Below are positions 1 through 13,796 of a stretch of DNA of 64,000 bases, piece by piece. A model generated the notes under the pieces. It saw only the letters and a list, made by a program, of their open reading frames with translations, was not told the DNA's origin and made no database searches. Source of the stretch: Fasciolopsis buskii (lineage: Eukaryota; Platyhelminthes; Trematoda; Plagiorchiida; Fasciolidae); the NCBI GenBank assembly GCA_008360955.1, contig LUCM01009000.1, positions 41,423-105,422 on the forward strand, read 5' to 3'. The stretch's first letter is position 1; the number at the start of each line of letters is the position of its first letter. The position numbers and the translations under genes were made by a program.

Positions 1-659
1 TTCATCCTCGATTTCCCTTCAAACTATCCGTATTTAATGTGCAAACACTGATGCATGTAGGTCAACAAGGTTATTTAGCTTGTGCACTGAGGACTCTGCC
101 TTCAGGATACTCCCACTCAAGACTCCAGCTCTGTCAGCTGACTGACATTTCCATCCAGTCCTTCCGTGAAGTTTCATCTACTTCCTTATGGAGACCCTGA
201 AGCTTCTGGTGCTGATTGCGATGGTGTGGGTCTCTGACAGGGCTTAGAACGCACTACTTGACTGGATCCCAGTCGAAGGACGGCTATGCGCAGTGTGAAT
301 TAGAAGTTCGTCGTTCTGACAAGCAACATGTTTGTCATCTCAGCGTACATATCAACAGATTGTAGCTACCGGTAAGAAAGCATTGCATCTGACTGAAACG
401 ACTTGTGAAGATGGCGACTGGCCTGTCCACCATCAGCAGCGCCATATTGTACGCTGGACAAGTGCCCGATGGGTTGTTACAACAGATCCACTAACTACGG
501 TGGAGATGCACAGGGAGATCCGAGCCCTGGGCGCCGGGATCCGATGGGGTTTCCCGAGCTCCATTTAAACATACAGAATTAGGACTGATCAGAGGACTTC
601 AAGTTTTGTTCTAAAAGGTCTGGTACTCCAGAATGATGCCATCCTTTTGGGAGGGACTG

Positions 660-1870
660 GTCAATCGTTGTCGACATCTGTCAAAATGACTTGCATAGTC
701 ACTGCGCTAACCATAGGGATATCAGCCTAATCCCAATAGCGTCAAAGCTGCTTTTGTCCGTCAATCACGCTGGGTTTCGCGATGGTCGTGGGTGCGTAGA
801 TCAAATCTTCAAACTCCAAAAGGTATTAGACCACGGTCATCGTGCAACTGGACCTTCGTTTAGCTTTTGACTCTGTTGATAGGTCTGCACTATAGCACTG
901 TTTGTTGAGAAATGGAGTATCTAAGAAGTATGGGTCGGTCCGCAAAGAGTTGCACTGCCATGCGTCAGGTCGTGTTAGGGCTTTTGGCCAGCTTCCTCCA
1001 CCCTTCTTTGTCTCCAGTGCAATGCGGCAGGGCTTCCCCACATTTCCATTTCTTTTTAACTTTGTCACAGAGTATGTTCTGCGGAACGATTTACCTGGTC
1101 TTTTAGACAGTTGAGTTGAACTCCTTCCAGGGAACAGAGTTTTGACTTAGAGTATCCAGATGATATCACCTTGTTGAGTGATGATGCACAGGCAATTCAA
1201 CGCTCCTGTTGACCTCTTGGCGATTGAGGTTACTAGGCACGGTATGTGTTTTGCACTTTCAAAGATGCAGGGTACTTCTTCAAGACTGGCAGGAGCCTGT
1301 GCATGTACTCATCGTTTGTGGTGAGCGATTAGAGGCAGTCAATAGCTTTACGTACCTCGGACTTGTGATCACACCTGGCGGAGGGATTGGAGAGAAGGTC
1401 ACATCACGAGTTACAAAAGCCAGACTAGCTTTTGCAAACCTGCGCTACTTGTGTTCCCGCCATGACATCCGGCTTTCCCTCAAGGGAAGGGTATATAATG
1501 TCACAGTTCATAGTGTTCTGCTGTACAGTTGCGAGATCTGACATCTCCAAGATGCCCGAAGATTTTCTGTGTTCGATCACCGATGTCACCGAACCAATGC
1601 TCATTTCTAGTGGGAACATGGGAAATGCAACAATAAGGTGCGTCAACATGTGTTGGGGTCAGACAGTCTGACTGAGATAATCGGTCCATGTTGCCTTCCG
1701 TGGCTGGGATACGTATTTCGTATGCCTGTTGATTATCCAACTTTGATGCTCTTTTTGCACGTTCTGGGAAAGGCTGGAAGAAGCGACGTGGCTATGGCTT
1801 GAGGTAGAGGTATGAAGAAGTGAGCTTCGGGTTTGGTCTCGATTGGCGCTTCCCGCCCTTTTGGTTGGGG
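660..1870 (+). mobile_element. Decayed RTE-type non-LTR retrotransposon (reverse transcriptase part)
   Basis: Reading across frames recovers the typical order of a trematode RTE-like reverse transcriptase. About 765-816 reads AGFRDGRGCVDQIF. About 1,020-1,067 reads RQGFPTFPFLFNFV. About 1,147-1,185 reads EYPDDITLLSDDAQ, the catalytic box, with the usual YADD changed to YPDD. About 1,320-1,541 holds the longest intact stretch, with SFTYLG followed by the RLSLKGRVYN block. The C-terminal part (VFDHRC near 1,570, LTEII near 1,670, then a KGWKR-type tail near 1,770) is broken by frameshifts and stops. The pieces fall in different frames, so the copy cannot be active. A few in-frame fragments upstream (about 300-600) may be the end of the endonuclease or linker, but I could not place them firmly. 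RTE versus a related clade is a judgement from the recognised phrase pattern. Confidence 0.85.
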
Positions 1871-4800
1871 AATGAGAGATGAGGATTGTTGTTGGTTGGA
1901 GACACTGATAGATATGGCTCCGGACGGAAGGCAGTGGGGTGAATTCTGTATGGCCACTCTGCAGAACCCAACTCTCCTAAAAATAATCCGAATACAACCA
2001 GAAAATCACAAAATGTGTACAGCAAAAACACAAAATCAGTTGGTCTGTTATGGTTTATTATTTTTTCTTCTATTGTCTGTCCACGCTGTGAGCAGCCCAG
2101 CTGACATGTAGCGTCAGCACAATGCTTGTCTTTTGAGGCGGTGTAAATAATATATATATATGTATATTTAGGGATTCAAAAAATTCCACGAGGTTGTGTG
2201 GAAGAGAGCTCTCTCGAGAAAAGTTTGGCAGCCAATTTCTGATTCGGTTCAACCCCTGGGAATTTCGGAAAGTTGTCCGGAAGTAAACGTTTGGTTTTTA
2301 AAGTTTCGGACAACAATCGCGGGTTGAAACTGTTTGAAGTGATTAACAACAATGCTATCTAGACTGCAGTTGCCTTTGGTTGGGGAAATAGATAGATCGG
2401 TCAAGTCAAATAAGATATGGGGAGTTGTTGAGGTGTGATCAAACTCATCTACGATGATGTGTAAGTTATCCTCCAGCAACCTGGCCAGGAAGGACAGACA
2501 AGAATCGAAAATGTGGACTATCAGCCTGCTTACAAAACTCTGCTTCTCTGTCGAGAATAGCTTGTCAGTCAGCACGAGACAAGGCATAAGACAAAAGTAT
2601 TTGTGACTTGTTAGACCAGGAAAAAGTCATGCATGTGATCGCACAACCGGTTGACTGTCTGTTGCGTAGGGATGAAAGCCTCCGATGGGTACTCATCCCC
2701 TACTTGTGGTTTCAGCCATGGCTCTTGAATGTAAATGTAAATCCGAGAGCAAAAAGTGAGATATATCCGGTGGTTTTTGGACAGAAAACGCATGTTAACA
2801 TTCAGTAGAGATGCAATAGGCATTTTGGTCATTGAGGTGCACTCAAAAGAAGTCTGTCAATCGGCAGAAATGCGTCTTTTCGATTGATTGGGAATTCCAT
2901 GATGTGCATGCGTATTTAAGTCCAATTGAGGGGGAATTCGGGAGTGTTTAAGTAGAAGTAAACTCGACGTACATAGCTTGGAATAGTGTTCGGATTGGAA
3001 AACAAATCCTTTAAATTGATAAGGGGACAACAGCAGAAATGAAACTGTAGTGCAGCCCGTCAAATAACTGCTCTGTTGTCGTCTGTTTGGATATTTTGTG
3101 CGCTGCTGTCTTTTACATCGGCGATTATTTACCTCCGTAGCGAATTGGATTTGATGTACACTTCAAGAAAATTTTTTAAACACTTTGCGTGTTTGCTTCA
3201 GATTAAACAAACCCGGTGATCGAAAAAAGAAGGGGCCGACAATATTCGAGAAGTGGAAATATTTTTCGCGCACCCGTTTTGGGCTTTGTGACGGTGCTAT
3301 CAACGTTACTCATTAAGCAATTTTGGATGTTAAGAACACATTTCCTTCACGTTGAGACACACAAATCGTTCATCTTAGGCATTCGTTTTCGAGCTCACAT
3401 ACACCTTTGTTGAAAGTAGCTTCTTGAAACGGCTTCACCAATTTGAGTCCTAAGGCGACAAATATCGATTCAAAAAGTCAGGCATAATTGACTAGTCCTT
3501 TAAAGGTACAATGTGATCATTTGTTTCTAATTTCCATGCCTTTGTTTGTGGAACTTGATCTTAGCCTTTTGAGAGCTCATGCAACCAGATGGGTATATAT
3601 GAGATGGAGGTTGTGAATTATTCTTTGCAAGTGAGGGGCAATACTAAACGGCTGTCGAAAATCACAATTGACAAACACGTTAGATCATTCAAATGAATAA
3701 AAAAAGCGATTACACTCTCGCGAGTCTTGTGTGTAAATGACGAGGAAGAAGATGTTTTGTCAACCGAACTCATCGATGAACTTATTGAGAATGGCACATT
3801 CCTATTTTACAAGAACGTACAAAACTCACGACTTTCGGGAAAGTTTTTTTGCAACACTTATTCTAGTTAAAGAAGTCAGAAATCATATTTTTCAATCAGG
3901 TCCTTAATTAAACCAACGGTGTTTGACAATTAGACGGCGATAAATGATTCCAAAGCGAGATTACGTACCGAGGATAGCAAATAGCGAATTTGCACATAAA
4001 TTGATTTTTCCTAACAAGGATGAAACAGACGTACAGTGCTTCCATGGTTTCTTTATGGTGAGTTGAGCGATGATATCACAAGGTGAATTATTTCGTTAAA
4101 TTGATCACCTTTGAACTAGGCGACATAATTTGATCCAGCTTCGATTACTTCAGGAATTCGTAACCGGAGTTCCTATCTACGATGTTCCGTTCATCCCATT
4201 TGCCAAAGTGATTTCAATAGATGACTGGGCTGATGATAACAAAAATCCACAAATACAGGTACCATAGGAATTTTCCACTTTAGTGGAACAATGGTGTCAC
4301 CGAAATTTGTGAGCGTCGACACCAATGACGTGGTGTGGGCAACGCCTCTTAAACTATGTCGACCAACCAGATTTAAGAATTTGCATCTGTATTTTCGAAG
4401 TTTAGCCGACAAAATAAGAAACAGAAAAAAATAATCACCAGTTAGCGATTATCAGGCTATGCGCACTTGTGATCTCGTGGTTCAGTTCCAAATTAGCCTT
4501 GACCGGCGGTGGCTCGCACTGTAGCGTAATTAAAGCAAATATATGGTAAAAAGTAACTCAACAAATAATGATTTTTCCTAGTCCCATTTGTTATTTTCAC
4601 ACTGGACAAATCCAAATCGGAGATTTCGGGTCCAATGTCTTAACACAGTAAACTATTCTGAATAGCCAAGAAAAAGCATTACTCACTGTCAGCAGATCCG
4701 TGTACAATTAGCAATTCCTTGTTTCGATATCGTGGAGCCAATTTGGTCAGATCATATTGCTGCATTAAAACAAGCAGTTGGAAAATATTAAAAAAACTTT

Positions 4801-7800
4801 TGTGTGGTTACATTACGCGAGGCTAGGATAGCACGAGAGTTGAACGTTAGTATTCAAGACCAGGGAATATAGACAAAGTCCAGCTGTCACACGTGCATTA
4901 TTTCGGCAAAACACGGTACATTCATTGTACGTTAGCGTCACAATTTGCTGGGACGAGATTCGTTTTATATTCTCCACTTAATCCATCCAAAACTTAAACT
5001 GTCCTAATGAAAGCTTCAACGTTGCATTCACGTATTATCTCAGGGATTTTGGATAGTGTTTTTCAAACCTGATCTCAATTACTACTTACATCAATGACAT
5101 AAACTTTATCAGTATTTAATCCAGCAGTTTTACGCACCTTCCATTGTACTGATACGCGTAAATGGGGTTTTGAGTAGTCTGTGCGGTAAACCCCAAGATT
5201 TTTTGAAAATAGTCCATAACATTCACATTCCGCTCTTCGACGTTAATCATGAAAGGAGTTTAACCGGGAGCAATGGCAGAAAGGGTTATTTGTTCCAAAT
5301 CATCTTAACCTGCCCCAATATTCCCACTTTATAAGCTTCTGTCCGACTGCTTATAAAAGGAGCAAGAAGAATTTTGGTGGTCTTTCAAAAAATGTCTTAA
5401 CAGCCACAAAATATTCAAACGACCATCTTGGACAATCGAAATTCAGTAGGACTTTTGGATTGTACAAAAGGAATCGTTCAGTTGACAGCATTTTCCACAT
5501 CACTTCAAATAGAAGACTAATACCGTTATCATCCTACACCGTTAGTATTCTATCACCAGGCAAGCATTCAAATCGTATAAGTAGGCTTCTATCGAACAGA
5601 CAAGACGTGTCCTTGTGACAGAAAGAAAAACGGCTTGATCTCAACGACTGAATAAACATTAATTTACCAACTAACTTTACCTGGATCCCCTCATGGACAG
5701 AATCTTCAGTCAGCTAATGAGCTTTTAGACAACCACGATAGGATTGTGTGAGAACCTACATATTCCAGAATTTGAATGTATTGACTAATGAGATCAGCCC
5801 ATTAGGGCAGGGAGAAATGTTATTATTCAAAAACAGCCACCTTTTAACGGTTTGGTTTTTTATTAGTAATAATAAAACTTAAGCAGGAAGTCTCACGCAG
5901 AACTCTAATATGTAAACTAAAAAAGGTACTAAATGCATTATCGTTTTAGCAAATCAGTAGCGGTATTTCCTTTGCGTAGTTTTGCTTGAAAAAGGCAAAA
6001 GCTTGGGGTTTCTAACTCAATAAAGTGTTTTTAACTGGAATGCGGCAATTTTAAAGCAAATTTGTTTGAGAAATTAGAACAAACTTTGCGAAATAGATAG
6101 CATTGTTTTGGAAAAGTTCTGGAAGGTATTTTCAACGTGAACTATTGAGGGTTTTTGCGTCTTCTATAAGTGAATGCTTTTCGGTTCTGATGATAAATAT
6201 GGGTAATCGGTTCGTTAATAGAACACACGAATTATCATTCCTTGGTTGTTGACTGAATACGCTTTCACGGAAAAGACCGACCTTTACAAATTAGAATAAG
6301 TTCAATGCAGTATCAATCGTCTCCTTCCGATAGGTTTTTCTGCCAGGTGGGTGTTCTCGATGACCTTCAAATTACAGTCTACAATCTAGAGAACAATTTC
6401 CTCCTAGAAGTAATCATAGATCAAGACGGTTGATTTCCAACAACTGTGGACCAGGTAAACAATCGATATACTTGTCAACTGAAATTTGGATTGTGAGTGT
6501 AGAGTTTCTCTATAGCCGGGGTTTGTTTTATTCTAATATTAGCATTTCGTTGATCATGATTAGCCAAGATTTAAGCAAAAATAACACATCTCTGATTCGC
6601 TCGTACCGAAAGTACTCCACTTTTGGATGAAGAAGTGTCATTGGTCGTAACATACGACTTGTCCGCATCTCCAAAGCTGAAGACCTTATACGTTCGTGTT
6701 TTCACACTGTCTAAATTCACAACTGTTCATCGCGATGGTAGAATAGCCTTGACATTTACAATGTTAGTTTTCACTGAAAAGGGTTTCTTCCAGTCCGATT
6801 CGATGTCGTCAATTTTTCGTTAACTCACTTGACCACAGCTGAAAGTGTAACATTTTGATCAAATTTTTGTTTCCTGTCGGCCACGTGACTGATGGTAGCT
6901 AATCTTCTTTTCCGAGCTTCGCTTTCTGCCATAACACATGCGGAAAGGCATTTCCGCTTCGTTTTTCCGTCGATAACCTGGAATCCACTGATGGCCTACA
7001 AGCGATCAGCATTGGTTTCGGTTGGTGCTACTGAGATCGACGAAACTCATATGAATCGTGATTCGCCACAGCCAGGTTCACCGAGTACATGTTTTTTTAC
7101 CAACATAATTAGGACCTAATTATTTTCGCATAGGCAAACAATGGTTTTGATTACTGTTAACCCGAAGGATTCGTTAGGCCTCTAACGAAGATTATAAGAT
7201 GACATTGCCGATGCAGAGCAGATGAACACAGCCTGAATTCCATTCAAGCTACTTGGAATTCGGATGTGCTCAACTCGTTTATTTGCCTCCAACATTTTGT
7301 CGAGACCCTCCATTAGTGGGTCGGTGAACGGCCCTGATGACCGCAGTTCAATCTAACTCATTTGCCTCACCAAGAGAAAACTGAAGTCATGATGTGTGAA
7401 AGCTGATCAAATCTTAAATCTCTTAAATATTTCCGATTAATCCAGATATGGCTAAGCTAGCATCTGACAGCGCAACTCTGACTGAGCCCAAGACTATCGA
7501 GTCCGTGTGCTGCAAGCAGATAAAGTCAGCGTCTGTGCATCTTTAGGCCACGGGGTTGCAGATTTTCGTTTTTCTCCACAACTGCCGGAGAGAACTACTC
7601 CAAGCTGTTTGGCAAACAAACCAGGAAATTACATCACTTTTTAAGACCACGATGGAGCACAGGACAGTTTAATCCAACAACAGAAATGAAGAAAGTGCAT
7701 GTCAAAAGGTGATTCTGTCAAAGATTACTTGATAAAGTGAATTGATTTCAAAGCACTCATTCTTTTTATAAACAATGCCGGTGTTTATCTTTAGAAGCCA

Positions 7801-10800
7801 TCCATTATTTATTTAACGAGCATCCTTGGAAAAATGCATTTGAAGGGCCAGTTTACTCAGTGGTCCGTAGATTAGATGATTGGTGCGCAACTGAGTTGTA
7901 AAAGGATTACCTGAACAGAAAACTTCGGAACAGACAGGCAACGAAAAGCTGCACTACGCATAAGTTATTCCATCATCTGGATCCTTCAATTAGTCATACC
8001 ACAGTAAATCAGTCATCCAGGTATTACGAGAACTTTAGTAGTTCCAAGGCAGCCTCTTCCTATCAGTACCCGCAAAACAGCTTAAGTTAGCAGGCTACTC
8101 GCTGGCAACCACGGGTGGATTTCCACGGGAATCGTTACATCAGAATAGAACGTCATTTTGTGTTCCGAAACGTTTTTTCTTCTTACCCAAGCAGGTCAAC
8201 TTTCTAAGATCTGATCGAAAAAAGCACAATAGTACAGAGCAAGTTCATCAGTCATCATAATATTCGTATACGAGTCACAAGAATTTGCAGTTCTCCAATT
8301 TATTTTTATTAACTGGCAATGTCATGTTCGTTTAGACCTCTCCACTCGCCGCAAGCCTAGGAACTAGTAAAATGCACTCAAGAATGATCAGTTCGCATCG
8401 CTGCTTCCAGCAGACAAATCAGCCGTTTGAAGCTGGTATACCCAGTATGGTGAAAAGTTCATATGCAGATCATAACATCTACATCGAAAGGTGACATCAT
8501 TCACGTTGTTCTGTTTCTATCGCGTTTTCAAATAACACATTGCCAGGCTGACTGCAAAATAGAAGGGATCATACTACAATCACATTTTGTTCAATTTTAT
8601 ACGGAAAGTCAAATTATTTCACCCAGGAGGTGAGCATCAATTTCAATTCTGAAAGCGACCGCAGACACTCGTTCTTTTCATTCGCTCGGATGATTTAGTG
8701 CAAAGTTTTGGTTGATTATCGGACTAGCGGGGATTTTGTGGACTGGATTTTGTAGATTAAATGTTTGTCGATGACCAAGTATCCAGACACGGATGTGCTT
8801 TTTCCACAATAAAGTCGCAGAATTTGTACCGAATTTCCAACTCATAGACTAGGATTATTCTCAGGCTTTGAAAGGCAGTTATTGGTGATTTTCTTAGTCA
8901 ACATTCGATTACTCGTTTTGAACAGCTAGGTGTGGGAAGCAGCAACCAGCCAGGTGGTAACTTCTAAGAATCCACTGCCAAAACAGCAAACGATGGCGGC
9001 TTGAGATAAACTTGGAACATTTCGAAAACTGGAAGTTTTCACGATCAGGAAACAATGGACGTCTAACTCCCGGTGGTAGACTTTAAAAATATTTGGGCAA
9101 ATTGTCCAAACTCAAAACCCAAAAAGCACCATATTTGACAACCTTGGGTGAAGTCTGTGGCCCCAAATCGAACAAAAGGTCCCACAGTCTATTGGTTCAA
9201 TCTGCATAAAAAATAGACGTAAAAAGAACTCCAATTATCTTACAGCTTCCCTATATCTCACTTTATTATACTGGTCCCCAGTTTTCAGTCCAACGTATCC
9301 ATTTCTTTTGTCATAACTTCTTTTTTCAAATTCATTTCATCGTCCTACTGACTTCTTTTGTGCTTTGACGGTATTTTGATGACTCAAGTAATCCGGTTTG
9401 CTGTCTATGCGTCCTAACGTCCCAAAACATGGCAGTAGAGGTGTGATCAAAATGCGTGTGCACAAGACAGCCCATGTACCCATTATGTGTTCTTTCAAAT
9501 TCATACTGAGCATGAATCTACCAAACAAAAGGAGGGCCAGACTACACGTGATCCTTCAGGAGCCACTGACATATCCTGTGGATTAGAACTAGATCTTGCG
9601 GATCATTGTGGCTTTTCTTCCCGTTAATTACCTGAGCTGGGATAAAGGTGTACAGTTGGTAATTGGCAAACGACTGATAAAACTGCCCAGCAGAGCTTTC
9701 TACGGTGAGCTCAGCACTTCGGTGGTATCGGAAATTTTCTCGTGGTGAAATCATACCGATTAGCGGAGTCCAGTTAGGTCGTCAGATCGGACGTTAACAC
9801 AAAACTCAGTGATCCGAGTTTTGACTTTTCTACTTCGATGAGACTATTACCCTGAAAATTACATTTGCTCCTTGGTAAGAGACGAAGAGTGAACTTACGT
9901 AAGAGAAATTACCTGTCAAACTAAGCTTTGTTTGCATGAAAAATGTTCGAAAATCACCAACAACAACCTGTCCGCAACTTCATTTTTCTAACATTCGACA
10001 GCAAAAATGATGTATGTCAGGTGCGCAATAGCTAACGCGAGAATTTCCTACAATTCATCGATCAATTGTAAAAATGTTAATAAAGGTATGCACTGGGTGA
10101 ATGAAGCGCTCAAACAAACGAATGTTCCAGAGTACGTTATTCACAATGAAATATCCATTAAGTTTGAAAAAAATATAATCAACAATAAAACACTAAAAGC
10201 ACTCGCCTCGAATGGATATCAGCCACCCGGTCTGTCTTTTTTCGCCTTACATAATGGAAAATTCTAGTGTTGAGAAAAACAAAACGCATTTACTTCCGTA
10301 TCCAACAGAAAGCCAGGCTGTCACTCTACTTGTTCGCGATTGTGTAGGAGTCAGAATGAAATAGAATGCGACTGTCCTCCCTGTTACCTGTTCCCTTAGG
10401 TAAAACCTTTTTCGGGAATATGTGGGCGCTGTTACGATGCCGTATTGCATAAGGGTGATTGTCGTGTGCAAATAATTGTCCCGATTTGTTTGCCCATTTG
10501 GATTAGTGCAAATAGAAGCCAGTAAAAAGCATTATGTTCGCCAAGAGGTTATTTCAGTTGGAACTCAGTAGCAGAAAGAATATACGCATTTGAAGGTTTC
10601 ACCAAAGATGATTGTGCTTCGCCTAATGTGCTCCGTTCCAATGGAAATTGATTTCAATTACTGTTCCAGACATTCTGTCAGATTAGGTAGTAATACTTAA
10701 GCTTGTTACCACGCGGATATGATTTAGTCACTCAATGCAAGAAAATAATTTGTCAGTTACCTGTATATGCACGATTTTACAAAGAGCGTCGGAGGTTGTT

Positions 10801-11072
10801 GTCACGTAAGTTAGAATTCTACTGGGTTGATTTTTTCTGTATGGAAATGATTACTAGTCCGTGCTACATGTTACGGACTATGAATTTCTCTGGACATCGC
10901 GGTCATCTGTAATACTCAAATGTTTTTGCTGGCCGCATTGAGGTAACCATTATGGTGACAAGGCATCTAATCGAATTTTATGCCACGGTGCTGGGATTTG
11001 ACGTGCCTTTCTAAACCAATCTTTGGTAATATGGATGACATTTCAAATGGATCGTTTTGTGTTCCTTTTAAG
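1871..11072. other. No gene recognised
   Basis: I see only short open frames here and no splice-bounded chain of exons. The longest minus frame (2,249-2,587, 112 codons) has no recognisable motif. The stretch is AT-rich and probably intergenic or deep-decayed repeat. A short TA run sits at about 2,149-2,163. It lies downstream of the stop codon of the DPP-like gene and downstream of the RTE remnant. Confidence 0.5.
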
Positions 11073-11147
11073 GGAATTCTAAATGTCCAAAAGTGTAGTA
11101 ATGGACCGGGAAGTAGGCAAACCCGTAACTGCACTTGGCCACTACAG
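11073..11147 (+). CDS. Possible single exon, weakly thrombospondin type-1-like
   Basis: A 25-codon stretch, phase 0 at both ends, is flanked by a pyrimidine-rich acceptor (ending tttaag) and a donor (cag/gtgaca). Its translation contains KCSNGPGSRQTRNCTWP, which resembles the C-S-x-x-x-G-x-x-x-R-x-R-x-C spacing of thrombospondin type-1 repeats. The tryptophans that normally precede the first cysteine are not in the exon, and I found no partner exons on the + strand. It may be a relic, part of a gene whose other exons I missed, or chance. Confidence 0.18.
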
Positions 11148-13610
11148 GTGACACGAATTCCATCCAAAGTTCATCTTTTGCGGTGTTATTTACATGCTTC
11201 GACGGGGAATTTGTTTTTTCCCATCCACTATTAGTGGAGTCTCTTCTGAAAAAAAATTATTTCACCAAATAAATGATATGAACCTGGTGATTGTATAAGA
11301 ATTGGATTTTCGAGTTACATACGACAACGGTGAACTCGATCAATTTGAAAATCTCCTACGCTCGCATGGTTGCACTTGAATAGTGAAATAATGAACCTAG
11401 CTATGCCAATGCCGAAGGTCTTCCGTCCTTTTATTAGATCATTTAATGATCGACAATTAAATTTGTGGCTATTCTGGTGATTAATTGGCACCGCATAGCA
11501 TTATAATCACCTGAAATGAACCACTGGTAGCTAGATAGCAGTCTTGTGTTGGTAGTATTCAGGTCAGGACCGATCATGATAGCTGTATGCAAGTCCGAGT
11601 TAGAACCAGTTGACAATTTGTCATAACCTATTTGTTCTACCAGGTGTGGTCACACACACACACTTGGTGTGTTCACTGTGGTTTCCAAAAATCTCGAACG
11701 GATATTCACATCGAATGATATATCTTCGAGCTAGTAAATTAAATAATGACGGATGCGACTAAGGTCAGACCTAGTCGTCAGTAGGACAAGTCCGAAGATT
11801 AAATTGTTTCCAAAATTTATCAGCCTAGGTCGTGAACAAGACCTAATCTGGGAGTCGATGCAAATAACACTGACAATTTGTAGATGCCATTTTCAGCGAC
11901 TGAAGTCTCATAGGCTGTTCATCATAATTTTGGGATCTAAAACTAGACCAAGTAAATTTGTTAGGCAAACAAATTGGGGAAACTCATTCCAATATCGTTT
12001 GTAGTATTATTATTCCTGTTCGTATCTATTTAAGAGTAATTTTTAGGTCAAAAGCACCTTGATTCTTGTCAAGTCTCTATCCATTACGAGCACTTACAGG
12101 CCTCGGCCACAAGTTTACCACTTAAGAATTCTGACGAAGTAATTGCTTTTATCGGGAATAGCATTATCGTTTAAGGATGTCTATGAGCTTGCGGTCGATA
12201 TGCTTCTGCGCACGTTTCCTACAACTGTGGAATGACAATCGGTGTATCGGGCCGATCTCGGTCGAGCGGTCAACGCCATACATGTTGGATACACAAAGTG
12301 TCATTTTTCGGCTAACGGCAGCTGACTCCAATTCAACAACCTTTGTTTAAACTTGTCCCCTTTACCGAACCAGGACAAACTGTGGAAATAGAGTAGAATA
12401 TATCAAATAACAAATTTCGATTCTGACATAGACTGTATAATAGTGACAATGCATACCAGTGTGGATCATTTCAGCAAGCTGGCGATCAGCGTATCCGGAA
12501 ATCACAGGAAGCTAATCGGGTTTTGCTAGAATTCACTACCCAGATTTAGCGTATTTCTGCAAATAACTGACTTGTTTGCAATGACGGTTTCCGAAAGCTG
12601 AAAAGCACACCGTCTCCTTGAACAACTGACAATATTGTTGAAAAGAAGTTTCCGTGATCTTATCCGTTTTTACATGACATTTGATTCCTACTGCCCCGAT
12701 TCAGTCTCAGTTCGATGCACATGTTCACGTGAGAGAAGTAACAGTTATTGTTGTCCTAAGGTAGCACTTGAGTGCACACGTAAGGAAGGATAGTTGGTAT
12801 TTTGATATCGTATAAGACCTGTTTGTTGCAGTAAATCAAATTCCAACTTGCGACCGAGGAATTTCTTTCGTGTCTTGGATTTTTCACAGCGCAGATGCGT
12901 ACATACCGCGTTAGGACAAACTTTGTCTTTTTTCCTGTTTGCTTGATGTCGAACACAAACGATAAACTTCTTGTCTCGGCGGTTAGTTACATGCAAGTCT
13001 TGTTTGAGTCTTTGTAAGATCAAATCAAAAAAATGATCTCAGACATTTTTGAAAAAATGCCGGAAATTCAAAATATATCCCAAATACTGTTTGCCTGAGG
13101 TAAACAAATCAGCATTTTACAAACCTTTTTTCATAAATATAACCTGAGATTTCAAAATATTTCACATAAGGAATACTAATTCATGATTTATCATTCATGT
13201 TGAACATCACTATCAGAATACTACACAGGATATTTCAAACTGTCAGAGAGGGGAATTCGGACAGTTTAAAGTGTAGCCAGGGGGCAGTTTGCCAGATTTT
13301 CTATTCGCCCGTTTGTCCTTGTTCGCGTGTCCCATTCCCGTGTAATTTCCTGGTCTTTGGTAAAAAGCCAATGAGGCGGCATTCTGAGACCTGATGGTCA
13401 ATTGTTAAGGTATGGAATGATGTTTGTCTAGCCCAATTCTAGAAACTGTTAATGGATCTAAGCCATCTGTTGGACAATGATTTTGGACAATAGACACGAA
13501 TGCCAAACATACAAATATCATTATTTCCATGTACATAATTAGATCAAGCACTAGTTTTATGATTGCATCGACTTTTTCCATGGTGAAATCTAAACCTAAC
13601 TGAATTGCCT
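11148..13610. other. No gene recognised; 3' flank of the DPP-like gene
   Basis: Nothing recognisable. A minus-strand frame at 12,745-13,023 is rich in Lys, Arg and Cys but lacks splice support. I saw no canonical AATAAA on the minus strand in the first few hundred bases after the stop at 13,611, so the polyadenylation site of the gene is not located. Confidence 0.4.
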
Positions 13611-13796
13611 TCATTCGTTTGCATTCTCACTGCGAAGCACATTATTGCAAAGCAAACGCAAATCACTACTAGAGGGAATGATTTGGGTCAGAACGCCGAG
13701 GTGACCCAACATGTAAGATGTCATCTGGAGTTGGAAATCTCGTAGTTTAGTCACCCAATGATCCCTGTCATGAGCCAGAAACACATTAGCCATTAT
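13611..13796 (-). CDS. DPP-like gene, last exon with stop codon
   Basis: The exon starts after an AG preceded by a pyrimidine-rich tract (ctttcctcctcg), in phase 0, and runs 61 codons to TGA at 13,611. It reads AHDRDHWVTK near its start, matching the YxDEDHGI segment around the catalytic histidine of DPP4. It continues LQMTSYMLGHLGVL, matching the HIYTHMSHFIKQCF end helix. The histidine codon is at 13,758-13,760. About 25 residues extend past the usual family end. Confidence 0.7.
   Translation of the reverse strand: MMANVFLAHDRDHWVTKLRDFQLQMTSYMLGHLGVLTQIIPSSSDLRLLCNNVLRSENANE

Noticed and set aside
2249..2587. 112-codon minus frame
   Set aside because: No family pattern and no neighbouring exons; too little to call a gene.
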